A stretch of 64,000 bases of DNA, from contig NZ_RQPJ01000014.1 in NCBI RefSeq assembly GCF_003957295.1, positions 8,060 to 72,059 on the forward strand, in the 5' to 3' direction. Shown here piece after piece: positions 57,995 through 64,000 of the stretch (its first letter is position 1; every line of letters starts with the position of its first letter). The notes below the pieces were generated by a model. That model had not been told where the DNA came from. It did no database searches and saw only the letters and a list, made by a program, of their open reading frames with translations. Both the position numbers and the translations under genes were made by a program. The stretch comes from Arenibacter aquaticus. Its GTDB lineage: Bacteria > Bacteroidota > Bacteroidia > Flavobacteriales > Flavobacteriaceae.

Positions 57995-59242
57995 ATGGCA
58001 GTTTTTTCCGTTCTCAAAAATACAGTTTTATTATTGTTTTTGACACTTTCTTCCTGTGGAAACCAGGCCAAAACAAATAATAAGGGGCATGAACCTGCCC
58101 TAAAAGAAAATGTCACGGCCGTAAATCTGCCTATAGTGGTGGCTGCCAACCGCACACCGGAATACCTACCCCTGCTACAAGGAAAAAAAGTAGGAATTGT
58201 GGCCAACCAGACCAGTGTGATTTTTAAGGACACCGATCCACTTAGCTACACCCACATTGTAGATTCCCTATTGGCCCAACAAATTGATATAAAAAAAGTC
58301 TTTGCCCCAGAACACGGTTTTCGTGGACAAGCAGATGCCGGGGAAAAAGTGACCGATGGCAAGGACGACAGAACCGGACTACCCATTATCTCCCTTTATG
58401 GAAAAAACAGAAAGCCATCCAAGGAGCAATTGCAGGATATTGATATTGTTCTTTTTGATATACAGGATGTTGGAGTACGTTTTTACACCTATATCGCCAC
58501 CATGCAATTGGTCATGGAAGCCTGTGCCGTAGAAGGCATCCCTGTGATAGTACTGGACAGGCCCAACCCCAACGGACACTATGTTGATGGCCCCAGTATG
58601 GAAACCCAACATAGGGGTTTTCTAGGGATGACCAATATCCCATTGGTCTACGGAATGACCATAGGAGAATACGCCCAAATGATCAACAAGGAAGGGTGGC
58701 TTGAAAATGGGTTGGAAGCCCAACTTACCGTTGTACCCATGGAACAATACAACCGTCACAAAGATTATATATTGCCCATACGGCCCTCTCCCAATTTACC
58801 CAACAACACCTCCATTTACCTCTACCCTAGCTTGGGGCTATTTGAGGGCACCAACATTAATGCTGGCCGGGGAACCGAGTTTCAGTTCCAACGATACGGC
58901 GCTCCGTTTCTAGACAGTACCCAATACAACTTTCATTACACCCCGAGTCCTAATTTTGGATCCAAATCACCCAAACACAATGGGGAAGTATGTTATGGAA
59001 AGGATCTTTCGCAAACTCCAAAAATGAACAGCGTAGATCTTAATTATATTTTGGATGCCTACAGGAACACCAAGGACAAGAGTCTTTTTTTCAACACAAG
59101 CGGATTTACCAGACATGCAGGCACCGAGTTACTACAAAAACAAATAGAGGACGGACTGTCACAGGAGGAGATAAAAAAGACCTGGATAGATGATATTAAC
59201 AGCTTTAAGAAGATTAGGGCCAAATACCTTATTTACGATTAG
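57995..59242 (+). CDS. namZ: NamZ-like exo-beta-N-acetylmuramidase (DUF1343) lipoprotein
   Basis: 415 residues; lipobox LTLSSC near residue 21. The DUF1343 core is clear: LLQGKKVGIVANQTSVI, APEHGFRGQADAGE, PIISLYGKNRKPS, DIQDVGVRFYTYIATM, VLDRPNPNG and LFEGTNINAGRGTEFQFQ. Family members (GH171) remove terminal MurNAc from peptidoglycan fragments, feeding recycling. It is divergently placed against the ABC permease, with only three bases between the two start codons. Confidence 0.86.
   Translation: MAVFSVLKNTVLLLFLTLSSCGNQAKTNNKGHEPALKENVTAVNLPIVVAANRTPEYLPLLQGKKVGIVANQTSVIFKDTDPLSYTHIVDSLLAQQIDIKKVFAPEHGFRGQADAGEKVTDGKDDRTGLPIISLYGKNRKPSKEQLQDIDIVLFDIQDVGVRFYTYIATMQLVMEACAVEGIPVIVLDRPNPNGHYVDGPSMETQHRGFLGMTNIPLVYGMTIGEYAQMINKEGWLENGLEAQLTVVPMEQYNRHKDYILPIRPSPNLPNNTSIYLYPSLGLFEGTNINAGRGTEFQFQRYGAPFLDSTQYNFHYTPSPNFGSKSPKHNGEVCYGKDLSQTPKMNSVDLNYILDAYRNTKDKSLFFNTSGFTRHAGTELLQKQIEDGLSQEEIKKTWIDDINSFKKIRAKYLIYD
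58015..58022 (-). promoter_or_regulatory. Minus-7 box (TATTTTTG) of the ABC permease, inside the NamZ gene
   Basis: Perfect TAnnTTTG on the minus strand within the first codons of the divergent gene; transcripts would start near 58008 and reach the TTG start after about 17 bases. Confidence 0.5.
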
Positions 59243-59435
59243 TACCGGGAAGAAATATCACTACACCCAATAAAAAGCTTTCCAAATACCATGCTAATTT
59301 TATGATGTACCGGCGGCATTATTTCCAAATAAGAATTGGATCCATACAGCCCTAAAAAAGCATATACACCAGGAAGTACCAAACAAGAACCAACATCTTT
59401 CCCACAGCCGGGCAATCGCCCTAAATGGCGTTTCA

Positions 59436-59933
59436 CTATCTATTGGCAAGTAACTTTTTCATTTCTTCCACAATATTGTAGGCTGCTGGGCAAATGGCAA
59501 CATTTTTAAGGGTAAGCTGACTTATTTGATGAAACTTTTTCCTATCGGTATGGGGAAACTCACTACAGGCCTTAGGGCGAACGTCGTAGATGGAACAATA
59601 ATTATCTGCCCCCAAAAAAGCACAGGGCAGCTCCTGCAATACATAATCATTATCCTCGTCCATCCGCAGATATTGGTCAATGAATTTTTGGGGCTTCATC
59701 CTAAAATGCTTGGCAATACGCTCTATATCGTTATTGGTAAAAAGTGGTCCGGTAGTCTTACAGCAGTTGGCACAGTCCAAACAATTGGTCTGCCTAAATT
59801 CGGCCTCGTGCAGGTCTCGCATCACATAATCCAAATCCTTTGGCGGCCTTTTGCGCAGTTTGGCAAAAAATTTCTTATTCTCCTTACTCTTCTCCTGGGC
59901 CATCCTGGGAAGTTGCTGAATTAGCTTGTCCAT
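59436..59933 (-). CDS. YkgJ-family cysteine-cluster protein
   Basis: 165 residues from ATG 59933 (MDKLIQQLPRMAQEKS); a longer frame begins 57 bases earlier but adds a poor N-terminus. The metal-binding cysteines are TNCLDCANCC and later CAFLGADNYC with RPKACSEFPHT, the PF03692 zinc/iron-chelating pattern. The first 50 residues are charged and helical. Function is unknown; relatives bind Fe-S or Zn. It converges with NamZ and is divergent from the methyltransferase gene at 59997. Confidence 0.85.
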   Translation of the reverse strand: MDKLIQQLPRMAQEKSKENKKFFAKLRKRPPKDLDYVMRDLHEAEFRQTNCLDCANCCKTTGPLFTNNDIERIAKHFRMKPQKFIDQYLRMDEDNDYVLQELPCAFLGADNYCSIYDVRPKACSEFPHTDRKKFHQISQLTLKNVAICPAAYNIVEEMKKLLANR

Positions 59934-59996
59934 TATGTAATAAACTTTTAAAAGTTGGCTAAAAGTCTCACATTTGCATTGAAAATACAAATTTAA

Positions 59997-60710
59997 ATGG
60001 CTCAGGACATATTTGGCAAGGCTTTATTGGACTACCAATCTGGCAACTATTCCGAAGATATCATAACCTATTCCTCATTGGACGAAGAAGACCATATTCC
60101 CCTGCCCTATCTGTTCAGGGACTATAAAAAAATGCCTTCTTTGGAACAAAAGGCACTTAAACTGTGCAAGGGCAGCGTTTTGGATATAGGCTGCGGTGCA
60201 GGGAGCCACAGTCTCTATTTGCAAAAAAAGGGCATCAGTGTAACCGCACTGGACCATTCTCCCGGAGCCATTGAAACTTGTAAACAACGAGGAGTACAAC
60301 ATACGGCCCTTAGTGGAATCCTGGATTTTCGGGATCAAAAATTTGACACTCTGCTAATGCTAATGAACGGCATAGGCATAGTAGGAAAACTTAACAACAT
60401 AGATAGCCTTTTCACCCATTTAAAATCACTTTTGCGCCCCAACGGACAAATAATTTTGGACTCCAGTGATATTATCTACATGTATGACGAGGATGAAGAT
60501 GGGGGGTACTGGATTCCTGACAACCAAAAATATTATGGGGAAGTTGTATTTGAGATGGAGTACAAAGGAGAAAAGAGCGGGCCACTACCGTGGTTGTATA
60601 TAGATTTTAACACTTTACAGCGAGCGGCAAATGCAAATAACCTATCTTGTGAACTGGTCAGCAGTGGGGAGCATTATGATTACCTTGCCAGACTCAGCGT
60701 CATAAAGTAA
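59997..60710 (+). CDS. SAM-dependent methyltransferase (class I)
   Basis: 237 residues. Motif I is VLDIGCGAGSHSLYLQ, followed by VTALDHSPGAIETC (acidic end of beta-2) and DTLLMLMNGIGIVG with LRPNGQIILDSSD. The N-terminal 50 residues form a helical lid. No signal peptide; cytoplasmic. The substrate is not evident. It is divergent from the cysteine-cluster gene (63 bp between starts). Confidence 0.85.
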   Translation: MAQDIFGKALLDYQSGNYSEDIITYSSLDEEDHIPLPYLFRDYKKMPSLEQKALKLCKGSVLDIGCGAGSHSLYLQKKGISVTALDHSPGAIETCKQRGVQHTALSGILDFRDQKFDTLLMLMNGIGIVGKLNNIDSLFTHLKSLLRPNGQIILDSSDIIYMYDEDEDGGYWIPDNQKYYGEVVFEMEYKGEKSGPLPWLYIDFNTLQRAANANNLSCELVSSGEHYDYLARLSVIK

Positions 60711-60762
60711 TACTTACTGGTATTTATCGTTAGTATATTATGGACCCTATCCCTGAACTTAA

Positions 60763-61554
60763 ATGAAGAAAAAAATGAAGAAGTTATCTTTTGTGCTGTT
60801 ATTGACGCTCACTCTGTTCCTTGGCTGTTCTAAAGAGAATAGCGATGACAACACACAGACTGTAAACAGGAGTGCCAACCTATTGGGCCCTGGAGATTCA
60901 GCAAATGATATACTCTCGGACAACAAATTTAAAAATATGCTGATCGAGATTGCCTATGTTAAGGGTTATGCCCCTACAGAAACGGCCATTTCCAATTTTG
61001 TAGAGCAGCTGAACGAACGAATCCATAAAGATGATATCAGTTTAGTGTACAAGGAACTACCGTCTCCAGAAAAAGACAGTCTTAGCGTTTCGGAAATTTC
61101 CGACTTGGAAAAAGAAAATAGGACCGTTTACAATGACGGGGACACTTTGGGACTTTACATTTATTTCACCGATGCTTCTTCTGAAGATGATAATCCGGAG
61201 GAAGACTTGGTAACCCTTGGTGCCGTATACCGCAACACCTCCATGGTTATCTACGAGGCCACCATTAGAAAATTGGCATCTCGAAGCTCATTAATCACTA
61301 ATAGCACAGTAGAAACGGCCACCCTAAACCACGAAGCAGGACATCTTTTTGGCTTGGTAGACCTAGGCACCACCCCTGTTAACGACCACCAAGACCCCGA
61401 TGCAAAAAGTCACTGCAACGAAGAGAATTGTCTAATGCGGGCAGAACTTCAATTTGGATGGGGAATGGCAAAAATGCTCACCTCCAAAAATGGGGCAACC
61501 CCAAGCTTTGGCGTGGAATGCATAAGGGATCTACAATCTAACGGAGGAAAATAG
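60763..61554 (+). CDS. Zinc metalloprotease lipoprotein (metzincin-like)
   Basis: 263 residues; lipobox LFLGC near residue 22 (a second start four codons in, ATG 60775, gives the same signal). The zinc site is NHEAGHLFGLVDLG (His190, Glu191, His194), with a following Asp200 in the HExxHxxGxxD style. CNEENCLM lies near the C-terminus, where a metzincin Met-turn would fall. It is probably periplasmic or surface-bound. Monocistronic by spacing. Confidence 0.82.
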   Translation: MKKKMKKLSFVLLLTLTLFLGCSKENSDDNTQTVNRSANLLGPGDSANDILSDNKFKNMLIEIAYVKGYAPTETAISNFVEQLNERIHKDDISLVYKELPSPEKDSLSVSEISDLEKENRTVYNDGDTLGLYIYFTDASSEDDNPEEDLVTLGAVYRNTSMVIYEATIRKLASRSSLITNSTVETATLNHEAGHLFGLVDLGTTPVNDHQDPDAKSHCNEENCLMRAELQFGWGMAKMLTSKNGATPSFGVECIRDLQSNGGK

Positions 61555-61699
61555 TACTACTCTACTATTAACAAAATACAGGGAGTAGAAAAATTTTGCA
61601 TCCCTATTACTATAAAGAAATTTAAAAATAGTGGGCCAGTGCACCACAGGGATTCCTTTTTTTTTGATTAATTTTCCCAAAAATTAATTCGCACTTTAA

Positions 61700-62080
61700 A
61701 TGAAAAAAATTATTACCACCAAAAATGCACCGGCACCAATAGGCCCTTACAATCAGGCCGTTCTTAGCGGGAATACCTTATATATTTCCGGACAAATCCC
61801 AATAAACCCAGCAACTGGTGAACTAGTATCCGGGGACATTAAAAAAGAAACTAAGCAATCTCTTGAAAATTTAAAAGCCATTCTTACCGAGGCAGGAATG
61901 ACTTTTGACAATGTAGTTAAGTCTTCGATATTTGTAAAGGACATGCATCAATTTTCTGAAATTAACGAGGTATATGCCTCATATTTTGATGCGGATACTG
62001 CTCCGGCCAGGGAAACTGTTGAAGTGGCCAATCTTCCAAAATTCGTTAATGTGGAAATCTCAATGATTGCCGTTAAATAG
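61700..62080 (+). CDS. ridA: RidA-family imine/enamine deaminase
   Basis: 126 residues, the standard RidA length. GPYNQAV, YISGQIP, LENLKAILTEAGMTFDNVVK, the substrate-binding Arg in APARETVEV and the Glu in VEISMIAV are all present, so the protein should hydrolyse reactive 2-aminoacrylate-type intermediates. It acts as a trimer in the cytoplasm. Its 3' end overlaps the convergent kinase gene by 8 bp. Confidence 0.94.
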   Translation: MKKIITTKNAPAPIGPYNQAVLSGNTLYISGQIPINPATGELVSGDIKKETKQSLENLKAILTEAGMTFDNVVKSSIFVKDMHQFSEINEVYASYFDADTAPARETVEVANLPKFVNVEISMIAVK

Positions 62081-62924
62081 ACGCCCTATGAAACTCCACC
62101 AGCCCCTCTATTGGCCGTTGTCTTATTACCCCTAGTACCAGGTCGTTTCTTTCAATAACCGCAGTTAGTTCCTCGCGCAAGTAATGGGCAATACTCCCTA
62201 CAAAACTAACAGGTACTTTTGTAGCCAGCTCAAACTGCATAATGTAGTTGTTTACAAACTGCTGAAAGCCTTTGTCTATGACACCTCTACAATAGGGATG
62301 ATCTTTGTTTTCCACAATAAATCTGGCAAAAGTGGCCAAATAGGTATTGGGGTTGGGTTGTTTGTATAAATTCTCCTTGATTACATCGGCATCCAAATTG
62401 TACTCCTTGGCAAATTTGGTGGCCAAATCCATAGGGATCTTATTAAAGTAATAATCCCTGATCAATTTACGCCCAAAAAAGTTTCCACTACCGTCGTCCA
62501 TTGGAATGTATCCCAAGGAGGTTACCTTTTGATGTAATTTCTCCCCATCGTAATAGCTACAATTTGAACCTGTTCCCAAGATACATACTATACCGTGCTG
62601 ACCAATTTTGGTAGTAGCGAAAATTGCTGCATAGGTATCTTCTTTTACTTCCGCCTTGGCGTTAGGAAAAAAGTCGTTGAAGATCTCTGTCAAGAACTTC
62701 TTCATTCTGTCAGTACCACAACCGGCACCGTAAAAAAACAAATGTGTAACCTTCTCCTTGTTCTTGGAGAGTTCAAAATTATTCGCCAAGCGATCTTCAA
62801 TGACTGGTCGGGTTAACACTTCTGGACTTAATCCCAGGGTTTGGGTCATAAACAGCTCATTGCCTTTCTCATCCAAAGCAATCCAATCCGATTTTGTTGC
62901 TCCACTATCTACAATCAATATCAT
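62073..62924 (-). CDS. BadF/BadG-family ATPase, N-acetyl-sugar kinase-like
   Basis: 283 residues, an ASKHA-fold kinase. Phosphate-binding motifs are VDSGATKSDW at the start, GTGSNCSYYDG near residue 120 and DDGSGNFFGRKLI. The same family includes N-acetylglucosamine kinase and the MurNAc/GlcNAc kinase MurK. With NamZ 3 kb away, a role in amino-sugar salvage is plausible. It lies between the gap terminator and ridA. Confidence 0.85.
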   Translation of the reverse strand: MILIVDSGATKSDWIALDEKGNELFMTQTLGLSPEVLTRPVIEDRLANNFELSKNKEKVTHLFFYGAGCGTDRMKKFLTEIFNDFFPNAKAEVKEDTYAAIFATTKIGQHGIVCILGTGSNCSYYDGEKLHQKVTSLGYIPMDDGSGNFFGRKLIRDYYFNKIPMDLATKFAKEYNLDADVIKENLYKQPNPNTYLATFARFIVENKDHPYCRGVIDKGFQQFVNNYIMQFELATKVPVSFVGSIAHYLREELTAVIERNDLVLGVIRQRPIEGLVEFHRASI

Positions 62925-62939
62925 AAAACAAGTGTATTA

Positions 62940-62986
62940 AAAAAGAATCCTGAAAATAAGCAAAAAATTACTCATTTTCAGGATTC
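62940..62986 (-). terminator. Intrinsic terminator after gap
   Basis: A perfect 13-bp stem GAATCCTGAAAAT (62945-62957) with ATTTTCAGGATTC (62974-62986) around a 16-base loop; on the minus strand it ends in a T-run. It ends the gap transcript before the kinase gene. Confidence 0.88.
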
Positions 62987-63007
62987 ATAAAATTATTACC
63001 AAAAAGA

Positions 63008-64000
<993 letters not shown>

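Noticed and set aside
59239-59436. 65-codon minus-strand frame between the NamZ and cysteine-cluster genes
   Set aside because: GTG start overlapping a stop codon, no membrane or domain pattern; most likely spacer between convergent genes.

Overview
The window looks like the chromosome of a marine-type member of the Flavobacteriaceae (Bacteroidota). It is AT-rich with weak Shine-Dalgarno sites. Several perfect TAnnTTTG minus-7 promoter boxes lie just upstream of genes. It has a type IX secretion (T9SS) C-terminal sorting domain, a T9SS Plug protein, a SusC/SusD pair, many lipoproteins and a sodium-pumping NADH:quinone reductase. I see no rRNA, tRNA, insertion sequence, phage or CRISPR array. 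The genus cannot be fixed from the sequence alone; a Maribacter/Zobellia/Arenibacter-like organism would fit.

Layout. 1-4.2 kb: the 3' part of a very long collagen-like gene (287 uninterrupted Gly-X-Y triplets in view), then a T9SS-exported protein. 4.4-6.8 kb: a Tat-exported VanY-type carboxypeptidase, an M48 protease, a 55-residue membrane peptide and an ankyrin protein. 7-10.4 kb: gpmI, map and a methyltransferase. 10.4-18 kb, minus strand: nqrABCDEF, then, behind a terminator, an unrecognised 119-residue gene overlapping apbE, the flavin transferase that loads NqrB and NqrC. 18.1-20.5 kb: the T9SS Plug protein and a glycerophosphodiesterase.

20.5-47.8 kb is an accessory catabolic locus in two arms. 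The minus arm holds a GH31/PHP-domain membrane pair, a DHDPS/NanA-like aldolase, and an operon of PKD lipoprotein, SusC, SusD, metallophosphoesterase and two unknown membrane proteins. An AraC-type regulator sits inside this arm on the plus strand. The plus arm starts from a shared 303-bp control region and holds three ceramidase-family (PF04734) proteins, a PqaA-like protein, two alpha/beta hydrolases, a YdjC/ChbG deacetylase, a BASS symporter, an MFS sugar transporter and a BNR-propeller sialidase-like lipoprotein. Together they suggest capture and breakdown of a complex, possibly lipid-linked and acylated, glycan. The substrate is not evident, and this is the region most likely to hold an undescribed system.

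48-64 kb: an exonuclease/GIY-YIG fusion nuclease; a sulfur-related group (persulfide-dioxygenase/rhodanese fusion, a tiny membrane protein, SulP permease); a DUF1080 lipoprotein; a run of permease, aldose epimerase-like protein, Crp/Fnr regulator and di-haem peroxidase; a NamZ-type muramidase; a cysteine-cluster protein; a methyltransferase; a metalloprotease lipoprotein; RidA; a BadF-family sugar kinase; and gap, cut by the right edge only a few codons short of its start.
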